The notes beneath the pieces were generated by a model. That model was not told the DNA's origin, did not search any database, and worked only from the letters and a program-made list of their open reading frames with translations. From Pampus argenteus (lineage: Eukaryota; Chordata; Actinopteri; Scombriformes; Stromateidae): a DNA stretch of 64,000 nucleotides. Positions 1-12,463 of this stretch are shown piece by piece (within the stretch, counting starts at the first letter, position 1; the number at the start of each line of letters is the position of its first letter). Made by a program: the position numbers and the translations under genes. The stretch covers positions 17,938,001 to 18,002,000 of the forward strand of contig CM072880.1 of assembly GCA_036937835.1 (NCBI GenBank). The letters are read 5' to 3'.

Positions 1-178
1 GATTTCTAATGATTATGAGCAAAAAACTCACTTCTGAGAGCTTCCTGCAGCTTTTACTGTAACATTTGTAAAAATAGCTTTATCTCAGCGAGAGAAGGCC
101 AAAACTGACAACTACTGTTTTTCTTAAACAAGGAGCAATATTTTCAATCAAAACCATGTTTGCCATCAACAAGTAACT
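1..178 (+). repeat. Prototype satellite monomer (class B), phase reference
   Basis: This first copy sets the numbering used here: position 1 is the G of GATTTCTAATG and position 178 the last T of AAGTAACT. Landmarks are an A6 run at 21-26, PstI at 45-50, an A5 run at 70-74, the dyad region at 80-96, a T5 run at 118-122 and SspI at 137-142. It is class B: A82, A87 and G98. Variable sites used to type copies are 16 (T or G), 18 and 19 (GGGGC and GGACC variants), 38 (A creates a HindIII site), 107-114 (CAACTACT, CAACTATA or CAAGTACT) and 146-148 (AATC or AAAC). An 8-base word AGGAGCAA occurs twice in G16 monomers (15-22 and 131-138). The chosen start is arbitrary, since the array has no visible end. 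Confidence 0.95.
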
Positions 179-712
179 GCTTTCTAATGATTAGGAGCAA
201 AAAACTCACTTCTGAGAGCTTCCTGCAGCTTTTACTGTAACATTTGTAAAAATAGCTTTCTCTCGGCGAGGGAAGCCCAAAACTGACAACTACTGTTTTT
301 CTTAAACAAGGAGCAATATTTTAAATCAAAACCATGTTTGCCATCAACAAGTAACTGATTTCTAATGATTAGGAGCAAAAAACTCACTTCTGAGAGCTTC
401 CTGCAGCTTTTACTGTAACATTTGTAAAAATAGCTTTATCTCAGCGAGAGAAGGCCAAAACTGACAAGTACTGTTTTTCTTAAACAAGGAGCAATATTTT
501 CAAACAAAACCATGTTTGCCATCAACAAGTAACTGATTTCTAATGATTAGGAGCAAAAAACTCACTTCTGAGAGCTTCCTGCAGCTTTTACTGTAACATT
601 TGTAAAAATAGCTTTATCTCAGCGAGAGAAGGCCAAAACTGACAACTATAGTTTTTCTTAAACAAGGAGCAATATTTTCAATCAAAACCATGTTTGCCAT
701 CAACAAGTAACT

Positions 713-2848
713 GATTTCTAATGATTAGGAGCAAAAAACTCACTTCTGAGAGCTTCCTGCAGCTTTTACTGTAACATTTGTAAAAATAGCTTTATTTCAG
801 CGAGAGAAGGACAAAACTGACAACTACTGTTTTTCTTAAACAAGGAGCAATATTTTCAATCAAAACCATGTTTGCCATCAACAAGTAACTGATTTCTAAT
901 GATTAGGAGCAAAAAACTCACTTCTGAGAGCTTCCTCCAGCTTTTACTGTAACATTTGTAAAAATAGCTTTATCTCAGCGAGAGAAGGCCAAAACTGACA
1001 ACTATAGTTTTTCTTAAACAAGGAGCAATATTTTCAATCAAAACCATGTTTGCCATCAACAAGTAACTGATTTCTAATGATTATGAGCAAAAAACTCACT
1101 TCTGAGAGCTTCCTGCAGCTTTTACTGTAACATTTGTAAAAATAGCTTTATCTCAGCGAGAGAAGGCCAAAACTGACAACTACTGTTTTTCTTAAACAAG
1201 GAGCAATATTTTCAATCAAAACCATGTTTGCCATCAACAAGTAACTGATTTCTAATGATTAGGAGCAAAAAACTCACTTCTGAGAGCTTCCTGCAGCTTT
1301 TACTGTAACATTTGTAAAAATAGCTTTATCTCAGCGAGAGAAGGCCAAAACTGACAACTACTGTTTTTCTTAAACAAGGAGCAATATTTTCAATCAAAAC
1401 CATGTTTGCCATCAACAAGTAACTGATTTCTAATGATTATGAGCAAAAAACTCACTTCTGAGAGCTTCCTGCAGCTTTTACTGTAACATTTGTAAAAATA
1501 GCTTTCTCTCGGTGAGAGAAGCCCAAAACTGACAACTACTGTTTTTCTTAAACAAGGAGCAATATTTTCAATCAAAACCATGTTTGCCATCAACAAGTAA
1601 CTGATTTCTAATGATTATGAGCAAAAAACTCACTTCTGAGAGCTTCCTGCAGCTTTTACTGTAACATTTGTAAAAATAGCTTTATCTCAGCGAGAGAAGG
1701 CCAAAACTGACAACTACTGTTTTTCTTAAACAAGGAGCAATATTTTCAATCAAAACCATGTTTGCCATCAACAAGTAACTGATTTCTAATGATTAGGAGC
1801 AAAAAACTCACTTCTGAGAGCTTCCTGCAGCTTTTACTGTAACATTTGTAAAAATAGCTTTATCTCAGCGAGAGAAGGCCAAAACTGACAACTACTGTTT
1901 TTCTTAAACAAGGAGCAATATTTTAAATCAAAACCATGTTTGCCATCAACAAGTAACTGATTTCTAATGATTATGAGCAAAAAACTCACTTCTGAGAGCT
2001 TCCTGCAGCTTTTACTGTAACATTTGTAAAAATAGCTTTCTCTCGGCGAGAGAAGCCCAAAACTGACAACTACTGTTTTTCTTAAACAAGGAGCAATATT
2101 TTCAATCAAAACCATGTTTGCCATCAACAAGTAACTGATTTCTAATGATTATGAGCAAAAAACTCACTTCTGAGAGCTTCCTGCAGCTTTTACTGTAACA
2201 TTTGTAAAAATAGCTTTATCTCAGCGAGAGAAGGCCAAAACTGACAAGTACTGTTTTTCTTAAACAAGGAGCAATATTTTCAAACAAAACCATGTTTGCC
2301 ATCAACAAGTAACTGATTTCTAATGATTAGGAGCAAAAAACTCACTTCTGAGAGCTTCCTGCAGCTTTTACTGTAACATTTGTAAAAATAGCTTTATCTC
2401 AGCGAGAGAAGGCCAAAACTGACAACTACTGTTTTTCTTAAACAAGGAGCAATATTTTCAATCAAAACCATGTTTGCCATCAACAAGTAACTGATTTCTA
2501 ATGATTAGGAGCAAAAAACTCACTTCTGAGAGCTTCCTGCAGCTTTTACTGTAACATTTGTAAAAATAGCTTTATCTCAGCGAGAGAAGGCCAAAACTGA
2601 CAACTACTGTTTTTCTTAAACAAGGAGCAATATTTTCAATCAAAACCATGTTTGCCATCAACAAGTAACTGATTTCTAATGATTATGAGCAAAAAACTCA
2701 CTTCTGAGAGCTTCCTGCAGCTTTTACTGTAACATTTGTAAAAATAGCTTTATCTCAGCGAGAGAAGGCCAAAACTGACAACTACTGTTTTTCTTAAACA
2801 AGGAGCAATATTTTCAATCAAAACCATGTTTGCCATCAACAAGTAACT
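713..2848 (+). repeat. 12-monomer block A (2136 bp)
   Basis: The block opens with a monomer carrying TATTTCAG and GGACAAAA (position 99 A), followed by one carrying CTCCAG in place of the PstI site. The same pair recurs exactly 2136 bases (12 x 178) later at 2849, which sets the block length. The block contains the C89T dyad at 1504. It recurs as a near copy at 7124-9259, where the dyad variant, the following C monomer and the order of B forms all match at an offset of 6411 bases. Confidence 0.8.
2038..2054. other. First intact 17-bp dyad of a class C monomer; candidate protein-binding box
   Basis: TTCTCTCGGCGAGAGAA is a perfect inverted repeat: 8-base arms around one central G at monomer position 88. 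It occurs once in each class C monomer. With a one-base bulge at the T run it extends to a 10-bp stem (positions 77-98). Class B copies carry A82 and A87, which break two pairs and leave only a four-base core (TCTC/GAGA). Intact copies include starts at 3640, 10051, 13255, 22343, 28578, 34811, 44069, 48520, 50834, 59024, 60804, 62228 and 63830; about 70 of about 80 class C copies are intact. Broken copies include 258, 41220, 43178 and 47629 (A93G), 1504 and 7915 (C89T), 50478 and 55107 (A96C), and 53149, 53861, 57778 and 58490 (G94A). A binding role is inferred from symmetry and recurrence; no known box is matched. Confidence 0.75.
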
Positions 2849-4985
2849 GATTTCTAATGATTAGGAGCAAAAAACTCACTTCTGAGAGCTTCCTGCAGCT
2901 TTTACTGTAACATTTGTAAAAATAGCTTTATTTCAGCGAGAGAAGGACAAAACTGACAACTACTGTTTTTCTTAAACAAGGAGCAATATTTTCAATCAAA
3001 ACCATGTTTGCCATCAACAAGTAACTGATTTCTAATGATTAGGAGCAAAAAACTCACTTCTGAGAGCTTCCTCCAGCTTTTACTGTAACATTTGTAAAAA
3101 TAGCTTTATCTCAGCGAGAGAAGGCCAAAACTGACAACTATAGTTTTTCTTAAACAAGGAGCAATATTTTCAATCAAAACCATGTTTGCCATCAACAAGT
3201 AACTGATTTCTAATGATTATGAGCAAAAAACTCACTTCTGAGAGCTTCCTGCAGCTTTTACTGTAACATTTGTAAAAATAGCTTTATCTCAGCGAGAGAA
3301 GGCCAAAACTGACAACTACTGTTTTTCTTAAACAAGGAGCAATATTTTCAATCAAAACCATGTTTGCCATCAACAAGTAACTGATTTCTAATGATTAGGA
3401 GCAAAAAACTCACTTCTGAGAGCTTCCTGCAGCTTTTACTGTAACATTTGTAAAAATAGCTTTATCTCAGCGAGAGAAGGCCAAAACTGACAACTACTGT
3501 TTTTCTTAAACAAGGAGCAATATTTTCAATCAAAACCATGTTTGCCATCAACAAGTAACTGATTTCTAATGATTATGAGCAAAAAACTCACTTCTGAGAG
3601 CTTCCTGCAGCTTTTACTGTAACATTTGTAAAAATAGCTTTCTCTCGGCGAGAGAAGCCCAAAACTGACAACTACTGTTTTTCTTAAACAAGGAGCAATA
3701 TTTTCAATCAAAACCATGTTTGCCATCAACAAGTAACTGATTTCTAATGATTATGAGCAAAAAACTCACTTCTGAGAGCTTCCTGCAGCTTTTACTGTAA
3801 CATTTGGAAAAATAGCTTTCTCTCGGCGAGAGAAGCCCAAAACTGACAACTACTGTTTTTCTTAAACAAGGAGCAATATTTTCAATCAAAACCATGTTTG
3901 CCATCAACAAGTAACTGATTTCTAATGATTAGGAGCAAAAAACTCACTTCTGAGAGCTTCCTGCAGCTTTTACTGTAACATTTGGAAAAATAGCTTTATC
4001 TCAGCGAGAGAAGGCCAAAACTGACAACTATAGTTTTTCTTAAACAAGGAGCAATATTTTCAATCAAAACCATGTTTGCCATCAACAAGTAACTGATTTC
4101 TAATGATTATGAGCAAAAAACTCACTTCTGAGAGCTTCCTGCAGCTTTTACTGTAACATTTGTAAAAATAGCTTTATCTCAGCGAGAGAAGGCCAAAACT
4201 GACAACTACTGTTTTTCTTAAACAAGGAGCAATATTTTCAATCAAAACCATGTTTGCCATCAACAAGTAACTGATTTCTAATGATTAGGAGCAAAAAACT
4301 CACTTCTGAGAGCTTCCTGCAGCTTTTACTGTAACATTTGTAAAAATAGCTTTATCTCAGCGAGAGAAGGCCAAAACTGACAACTACTGTTTTTCTTAAA
4401 CAAGGAGCAATATTTTCAATCAAAACCATGTTTGCCATCAACAAGTAACTGATTTCTAATGATTATGAGCAAAAAACTCACTTCTGAGAGCTTCCTGCAA
4501 CTTTTACTGTAACATTTGTAAAAATAGCTTTCTCTCGGCGAGAGAAGCCCAAAACTGACAACTACTGTTTTTCTTAAACAAGGAGCAATATTTTCAATCA
4601 AAACCATGTTTGCCATCAACAAGTAACTGATTTCTAATGATTATGAGCAAAAAACTCACTTCTGAGAGCTTCCTGCAGCTTTTACTGTAACATTTGTAAA
4701 AATAGCTTTATCTCAGCGAGAGAAGGCCAAAACTGACAAGTACTGTTTTTCTTAAACAAGGAGCAATATTTTCAAACAAAACCATGTTTGCCATCAACAA
4801 GTAACTGATTTCTAATGATTAGGAGCAAAAAACTCACTTCTGAGAGCTTCCTGCAGCTTTTACTGTAACATTTGTAAAAAATAGCTTTATCTCAGCGAGA
4901 GAAGGCCAAAACTGACAACTATAGTTTTTCTTAAACAAGGAGCAATATTTTCAATCAAAACCATGTTTGCCATCAACAAGTAACT

Positions 4986-6053
4986 GATTTCTAATGATTA
5001 TGAGCAAAAAACTCACTTCTGAGAGCTTCCTGCAGCTTTTACTGTAACATTTGTAAAAATAGCTTTATCTCAGCGAGAGAAGGCCAAAACTGACAACTAC
5101 TGTTTTTCTTAAACATGGAGCAATATTTTCAATCAAAACCATGTTTGCCATCAACAAGTAACTGATTTCTAATGATTATGAGCAAAAAACTCACTTCTGA
5201 GAGCTTCCTGCAGCTTTTACTGTAACATTTGTAAAAATAGCTTTATCTCAGCGAGAGAAGGCCAAAACTGACAAGTACTGTTTTTCTTAAACAAGGAGCA
5301 ATATTTTCAATCAAAACCATGTTTGCCATCAACAAGTAACTGATTTCTAATGATTATGAGCAAAAAACTCACTTCTGAGAGCTTCCTGCAGCTTTTACTG
5401 TAACATTTGTAAAAATAGCTTTATCTCAGCGAGAGAAGGCCAAAACTGACAACTACTGTTTTTCTTAAACATGGAGCAATATTTTCAATCAAAACCATGT
5501 TTGCCATCAACAAGTAACTGATTTCTAATGATTATGAGCAAAAAACTCACTTCTGAGAGCTTCCTGCAGCTTTTACTGTAACATTTGTAAAAATAGCTTT
5601 ATCTCAGCGAGAGAAGGCCAAAACTGACAAGTACTGTTTTTCTTAAACAAGGAGCAATATTTTCAATCAAAACCATGTTTGCCATCAACAAGTAACTGAT
5701 TTCTAATGATTATGAGCAAAAAACTCACTTCTGAGAGCTTCCTGCAGCTTTTACTGTAACATTTGTAAAAATAGCTTTATCTCAGCGAGAGAAGGCCAAA
5801 ACTGACAACTACTGTTTTTCTTAAACATGGAGCAATATTTTCAATCAAAACCATGTTTGCCATCAACAAGTAACTGATTTCTAATGATTATGAGCAAAAA
5901 ACTCACTTCTGAGAGCTTCCTGCAGCTTTTACTGTAACATTTGTAAAAATAGCTTTATCTCAGCGAGAGAAGGCCAAAACTGACAAGTACTGTTTTTCTT
6001 AAACAAGGAGCAATATTTTCAATCAAAACCATGTTTGCCATCAACAAGTAACT
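4986..6053 (+). repeat. Triplicated 356-bp dimer
   Basis: Three tandem copies of a two-monomer unit: a monomer with AAACATGGAG (A131T) followed by a CAAGTACTG monomer. The ACATGG marker lies at 5113, 5469 and 5825, exactly 356 bases apart. In the related block at 12464-16026 this dimer is present once (14601-14956), with ACATGG near 14728. This is a local copy-number change inside an otherwise shared block. Confidence 0.85.
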
Positions 6054-6232
6054 GATTTCTAATGATTAGGAGCAAAAAACTCACTTCTGAGACCTTCCTG
6101 CAGCTTTTACTGTAACATTTGTAAAAAATAGCTTTATCTCAGCGAGAGAAGGCCAAAACTGACAACTATAGTTTTTCTTAAACAAGGAGCAATATTTTCA
6201 ATCAAAACCATGTTTGCCATCAACAAGTAACT

Positions 6233-6411
6233 GATTTCTAATGATTATGAGCAAAAAAACTCACTTCTGAGAGCTTCCTGCAGCTTTTACTGTAACATTT
6301 GTAAAAATAGCTTTATCTCAGCGAGAGAAGGCCAAAACTGACAACTATAGTTTTTCTTAAACAAGGAGCAATATTTTCAATCAAAACCATGTTTGCCATC
6401 AACAAGTAACT
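6233..6411 (+). repeat. 179-bp monomer with an A7 run (one of the indel class)
   Basis: GAGCAAAAAAACTC has one more A than consensus. Ten such copies were seen (near 6250, 15157, 18187, 19430, 21570, 24067, 26204, 32079, 39026, 44010). Fifteen have an extra A in GTAAAAAATAGC (near 4875, 6123, 14490, 15030, 16090, 18055, 21265, 21441, 23936, 24828, 26965, 32665, 32844, 52248, 56698). Others are an extra T near 53133 and 57762, an extra A near 47880, and a missing A near 51664 and 56115. These sum to the observed net gain of 26 bases. Confidence 0.7.
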
Positions 6412-7123
6412 GATTTCTAATGATTATGAGCAAAAAACTCACTTCTGAGAGCTTCCTGCAGCTTTTACTGTAACATTTGTAAAAATAGCTTTATCTCAGC
6501 GAGAGAAGGCCAAAACTGACAAGTACTGTTTTTCTTAAACAAGGAGCAATATTTTCAAACAAAACCATGTTTGCCATCAACAAGTAACTGATTTCTAATG
6601 ATTAGGAGCAAAAAACTCACTTCTGAGAGCTTCCTGCAGCTTTTACTGTAACATTTGTAAAAATAGCTTTATCTCAGCGAGAGAAGGCCAAAACTGACAA
6701 CTATAGTTTTTCTTAAACAAGGAGCAATATTTTCAATCAAAACCATGTTTGCCATCAACAAGTAACTGATTTCTAATGATTATGAGCAAAAAACTCACTT
6801 CTGAGAGCTTCCTGCAGCTTTTACTGTAACATTTGTAAAAATAGCTTTCTCTCGGCGAGAGAAGCCCAAAACTGACAACTACTGTTTTTCTTAAACAAGG
6901 AGCAATATTTTCAATCAAAACCATGTTTGCCATCAACAAGTAACTGATTTCTAATGATTAGGAGCAAAAAACTCACTTCTGAGAGCTTCCTGCAGCTTTT
7001 ACTGTAACATTTGTAAAAATAGCTTTATCTCAGCGAGAGAAGGCCAAAACTGACAACTATAGTTTTTCTTAAACAAGGAGCAATATTTTCAATCAAAACC
7101 ATGTTTGCCATCAACAAGTAACT

Positions 7124-9259
7124 GATTTCTAATGATTAGGAGCAAAAAACTCACTTCTGAGAGCTTCCTGCAGCTTTTACTGTAACATTTGTAAAAATAG
7201 CTTTATTTCAGCGAGAGAAGGACAAAACTGACAACTACTGTTTTTCTTAAACAAGGAGCAATATTTTCAATCAAAACCATGTTTGCCATCAACAAGTAAC
7301 TGATTTCTAATGATTAGGAGCAAAAAACTCACTTCTGAGAGCTTCCTCCAGCTTTTACTGTAACATTTGTAAAAATAGCTTTATCTCAGCGAGAGAAGGC
7401 CAAAACTGACAACTATAGTTTTTCTTAAACAAGGAGCAATATTTTCAATCAAAACCATGTTTGCCATCAACAAGTAACTGATTTCTAATGATTATGAGCA
7501 AAAAACTCACTTCTGAGAGCTTCCTGCAGCTTTTACTGTAACATTTGTAAAAATAGCTTTATCTCAGCGAGAGAAGGCCAAAACTGACAACTACTGTTTT
7601 TCTTAAACAAGGAGCATTATTTTCAATCAAAACCATGTTTGCCATCAACAAGTAACTGATTTCTAATGATTAGGAGCAAAAAACTCACTTCTGAGAGCTT
7701 CCTGCAGCTTTTACTGTAACATTTGTAAAAATAGCTTTATCTCAGCGAGAGAAGGCCAAAACTGACAACTACTGTTTTTCTTAAACAAGGAGCAATATTT
7801 TCAATCAAAACCATGTTTGCCATCAACAAGTAACTGATTTCTAATGATTATGAGCAAAAAACTCACTTCTGAGAGCTTCCTGCAGCTTTTACTGTAACAT
7901 TTGTAAAAATAGCTTTCTCTCGGTGAGAGAAGCCCAAAACTGACAACTACTGTTTTTCTTAAACAAGGAGCAATATTTTCAATCAAAACCATGTTTGCCA
8001 TCAACAAGTAACTGATTTCTAATGATTATGAGCAAAAAACTCACTTCTGAGAGCTTCCTGCAGCTTTTACTGTAACATTTGTAAAAATAGCTTTATCTCA
8101 GCGAGAGAAGGCCAAAACTGACAACTACTGTTTTTCTTAAACAAGGAGCAATATTTTCAATCAAAACCATGTTTGCCATCAACAAGTAACTGATTTCTAA
8201 TGATTAGGAGCAAAAAACTCACTTCTGAGAGCTTCCTGCAGCTTTTACTGTAACATTTGTAAAAATAGCTTTATCTCAGCGAGAGAAGGCCAAAACTGAC
8301 AACTACTGTTTTTCTTAAACAAGGAGCAATATTTTCAATCAAAACCATGTTTGCCATCAACAAGTAACTGATTTCTAATGATTATGAGCAAAAAACTCAC
8401 TTCTGAGAGCTTCCTGCAGCTTTTACTGTAACATTTGTAAAAATAGCTTTCTCTCGGCGAGAGAAGCCCAAAACTGACAACTACTGTTTTTCTTAAACAA
8501 GGAGCAATATTTTCAATCAAAACCATGTTTGCCATCAAAAAGTAACTGATTTCTAATGATTATGAGCAAAAAACTCACTTCTGAGAGCTTCCTGCAGCTT
8601 TTACTGTAACATTTGTAAAAATAGCTTTATCTCAGCGAGAGAAGGCCAAAACTGACAAGTACTGTTTTTCTTAAACAAGGAGCAATATTTTCAAACAAAA
8701 CCATGTTTGCCATCAACAAGTAACTGATTTCTAATGATTAGGAGCAAAAAACTCACTTCTGAGAGCTTCCTGCAGCTTTTACTGTAACATTTGTAAAAAT
8801 AGCTTTATCTCAGCGAGAGAAGGCCAAAACTGACAACTACTGTTTTTCTTAAACAAGGAGCAATATTTTCAATCAAAACCATGTTTGCCATCAACAAGTA
8901 ACTGATTTCTAATGATTAGGAGCAAAAAACTCACTTCTGAGAGCTTCCTGCAGCTTTTACTGTAACATTTGTAAAAATAGCTTTATCTCAGCGAGAGAAG
9001 GCCAAAACTGACAACTACTGTTTTTCTTAAACAAGGAGCAATATTTTCAATCAAAACCATGTTTGCCATCAACAAGTAACTGATTTCTAATGATTATGAG
9101 CAAAAAACTCACTTCTGAGAGCTTCCTGCAGCTTTTACTGTAACATTTGTAAAAATAGCTTTATCTCAGCGAGAGAAGGCCAAAACTGACAACTACTGTT
9201 TTTCTTAAACAAGGAGCAATATTTTCAATCAAAACCATGTTTGCCATCAACAAGTAACT
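7124..9259 (+). repeat. Second copy of 12-monomer block A
   Basis: It matches 713-2848 monomer by monomer at an offset of 6411 bases, including the C89T dyad (7915 against 1504) and the next C monomer (8449 against 2038). Private changes are a lost SspI site near 7616 (GCATTATT) and AAAAAGT in place of CAACAAGT near 8537. It is followed immediately by another TATATCAG/CTCCAG pair at 9260. Confidence 0.78.
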
Positions 9260-12200
9260 GATTTCTAATGATTAGGAGCAAAAAACTCACTTCTGAGAGC
9301 TTCCTGCAGCTTTTACTGTAACATTTGTAAAAATAGCTTTATATCAGCGAGAGAAGGACAAAACTGACAACTACTGTTTTTCTTAAACAAGGAGCAATAT
9401 TTTCAATCAAAACCATGTTTGCCATCAACAAGTAACTGATTTCTAATGATTAGGAGCAAAAAACTCACTTCTGAGAGCTTCCTCCAGCTTTTACTGTAAC
9501 ATTTGTAAAAATAGCTTTATCTCAGCGAGAGAAGGCCAAAACTGACAACTATAGTTTTTCTTAAACAAGGAGCAATATTTTCAATCAAAACCATGTTTGC
9601 CATCAACAAGTAACTGATTTCTAATGATTATGAGCAAAAAACTCACTTCTGAGAGCTTCCTGCAGCTTTTACTGTAACATTTGTAAAAAAAGCTTTATCT
9701 CAGCGAGAGAAGGCCAAAACTGACAACTACTGTTTTTCTTAAACAAGGAGCAATATTTTCAATCAAAACCATGTTTGCCATCAACAAGTAACTGATTTCT
9801 AATGATTAGGAGCAAAAAACTCACTTCTGAGAGCTTCCTGCAGCTTTTACTGTAACATTTGTAAAAATAGCTTTATCTCAGCGAGAGAAGGCCAAAACTG
9901 ACAACTACTGTTTTTCTTAAACAAGGAGCAATATTTTCAATCAAAACCATGTTTGCCATCAACAAGTAACTGATTTCTAATGATTATGAGCAAAAAACTC
10001 ACTTCTGAGAGCTTCCTGCAGCTTTTACTGTAACATTTGTAAAAATAGCTTTCTCTCGGCGAGAGAAGCCCAAAACTGACAACTACTGTTTTTCTTAAAC
10101 AAGGAGCAATATTTTCAATCAAAACCATGTTTGCCATCAACAAGTAACTGATTTCTAATGATTATGAGCAAAAAACTCACTTCTGAGAGCTTCCTGCAGC
10201 TTTTACTGTAACATTTGGAAAAATAGCTTTCTCTCGGCGAGAGAAGCCCAAAACTGACAACTACTGTTTTTCTTAAACAAGGAGCAATATTTTCAATCAA
10301 AACCATGTTTGCCATCAACAAGTAACTGATTTCTAATGATTAGGAGCAAAAAACTCACTTCTGAGAGCTTCCTGCAGCTTTTACTGTAACATTTGGAAAA
10401 ATAGCTTTATCTCAGCGAGAGAAGGCCAAAACTGACAACTATAGTTTTTCTTAAACAAGGAGCAATATTTTCAATCAAAACCATGTTTGCCATCAACAAG
10501 TAACTGATTTCTAATGATTATGAGCAAAAAACTCACTTCTGAGAGCTTCCTGCAGCTTTTACTGTAACATTTGTAAAAATAGCTTTATCTCAGCGAGAGA
10601 AGGCCAAAACTGACAACTACTGTTTTTCTTAAACAAGGAGCAATATTTTCAATCAAAACCATGTTTGCCATCAACAAGTAACTGATTTCTAATGATTAGG
10701 AGCAAAAAACTCACTTCTGAGAGCTTCCTGCAGCTTTTACTGTAACATTTGTAAAAATAGCTTTATCTCAGCGAGAGAAGGCCAAAACTGACAACTACTG
10801 TTTTTCTTAAACAAGGAGCAATATTTTCAATCAAAACCATGTTTGCCATCAACAAGTAACTGATTTCTAATGATTATGAGCAAAAAACTCACTTCTGAGA
10901 GCTTCCTGCAGCTTTTACTGTAACATTTGTAAAAATAGCTTTCTCTCGGCGAGAGAAGCCCAAAACTGACAACTACTGTTTTTCTTAAACAAGGAGCAAT
11001 ATTTTCAATCAAAACCATGTTTGCCATCAACAAGTAACTGATTTCTAATGATTATGAGCAAAAAACTCACTTCTGAGAGCTTCCTGCAGCTTTTACTGTA
11101 ACATTTGTAAAAATAGCTTTCTCTCGGCGAGAGAAGCCCAAAACTGACAACTACTGTTTTTCTTAAACAAGGAGCAATATTTTCAATCAAAACCATGTTT
11201 GCCATCAACAAGTAACTGATTTCTAATGATTATGAGCAAAAAACTCACTTCTGAGAGCTTCCTGCAGCTTTTACTGTAACATTTGTAAAAATAGCTTTAT
11301 CTCAGCGAGAGAAGGCCAAAACTGACAAGTACTGTTTTTCTTAAACAAGGAGCAATATTTTCAAACAAAACCATGTTTGCCATCAACAAGTAACTGATTT
11401 CTAATGATTAGGAGCAAAAAACTCACTTCTGAGAGCTTCCTGCAGCTTTTACTGTAACATTTGTAAAAATAGCTTTATCTCAGCGAGAGAAGGCCAAAAC
11501 TGACAACTACTGTTTTTCTTAAACAAGGAGCAATATTTTCAATCAAAACCATGTTTGCCATCAACAAGTAACTGATTTCTAATGATTATGAGCAAAAAAC
11601 TCACTTCTGAGAGCTTCCTGCAGCTTTTACTGTAACATTTGTAAAAATAGCTTTATCTCAGCGAGAGAAGGCCAAAACTGACAACTACTGTTTTTCTTAA
11701 ACAAGGAGCAATATTTTCAATCAAAACCATGTTTGCCATCAACAAGTAACTGATTTCTAATGATTAGGAGCAAAAAACTCACTTCTGAGAGCTTCCTGCA
11801 GCTTTTACTGTAACATTTGTAAAAATAGCTTTCTCTCGGCGAGAGAAGCCCAAAACTGACAACTACTGTTTTTCTTAAACAAGGAGCAATATTTTCAATC
11901 AAAACCATGTTTGCCATCAACAAGTAACTGATTTCTAATGATTATGAGCAAAAAACTCACTTCTGAGAGCTTCCTGCAGCTTTTACTGTAACATTTGTAA
12001 AAATAGCTTTATCTCAGCGAGAGAAGGCCAAAACTGACAAGTACTGTTTTTCTTAAACAAGGAGCAATATTTTCAAACAAAACCATGTTTGCCATCAACA
12101 AGTAACTGATTTCTAATGATTAGGAGCAAAAAACTCACTTCTGAGAGCTTCCTGCAGCTTTTACTGTAACATTTGTAAAAATAGCTTTATCTCAGCGAGA

Positions 12201-12463
12201 GAAGGCCAAAACTGACAACTACTGTTTTTCTTAAACAAGGAGCAATATTTTCAATCAAAACCATGTTTGCCATCAACAAGTAACTGATTTCTAATGATTA
12301 TGAGCAAAAAACTCACTTCTGAGAGCTTCCTGCAGCTTTTACTGTAACATTTGTAAAAATAGCTTTATCTCAGCGAGAGAAGGCCAAAACTGACAACTAC
12401 TGTTTTTCTTAAACAAGGAGCAATATTTTCAATCAAAACCATGTTTGCCATCAACAAGTAACT
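9260..12463 (+). repeat. 18-monomer block (3204 bp) related to block B
   Basis: The first ten monomers match 2849-4629: the two C monomers in a row (10051, 10229), the TTTGGAAA variants and the third C (10941) all correspond. After that it differs, with further C monomers at 11119 and 11831. The opening marker has changed from TATTTCAG to TATATCAG, which it shares only with the next block at 12464. That places the 9260 and 12464 openings as the more recent pair. Confidence 0.72.

Larger units (their letters stand above)
2849..7123 (+). repeat. 24-monomer block B (4275 bp)
   Basis: It opens with the same TATTTCAG/GGACAAAA and CTCCAG pair as block A and ends where that pair occurs again at 7124. 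Length is 24 x 178 plus 3, and the three extra bases are A insertions near 4871, 6121 and 6250. C dyads are at 3640, 3818, 4530 and 6847. The copy at 12464-16026 has the same marker order and the same three insertions but is exactly 712 bases shorter, because block B carries a dimer three times where that copy has it once. Confidence 0.8.

Noticed and set aside
110..122. CTATAG followed by a T-run as a promoter-like TATA element
   Set aside because: It is present only in some B and C2 monomers, varies freely with CTACTG, and has no linked start signal. Satellite transcription is possible but nothing here marks a promoter.
2038..2054. CENP-B box
   Set aside because: The core pattern TTCG followed by A and CGGG at fixed spacing is absent on both strands. 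The dyad is symmetrical and lacks TTCG.
1834..2130. Longest open frame (98 codons, minus strand)
   Set aside because: It is the same frame as the 68-codon ones, extended because a local C-to-A change (TTTTAAATC near 1921) removes a stop. Its near copy at 7124-9259 lacks the extension.
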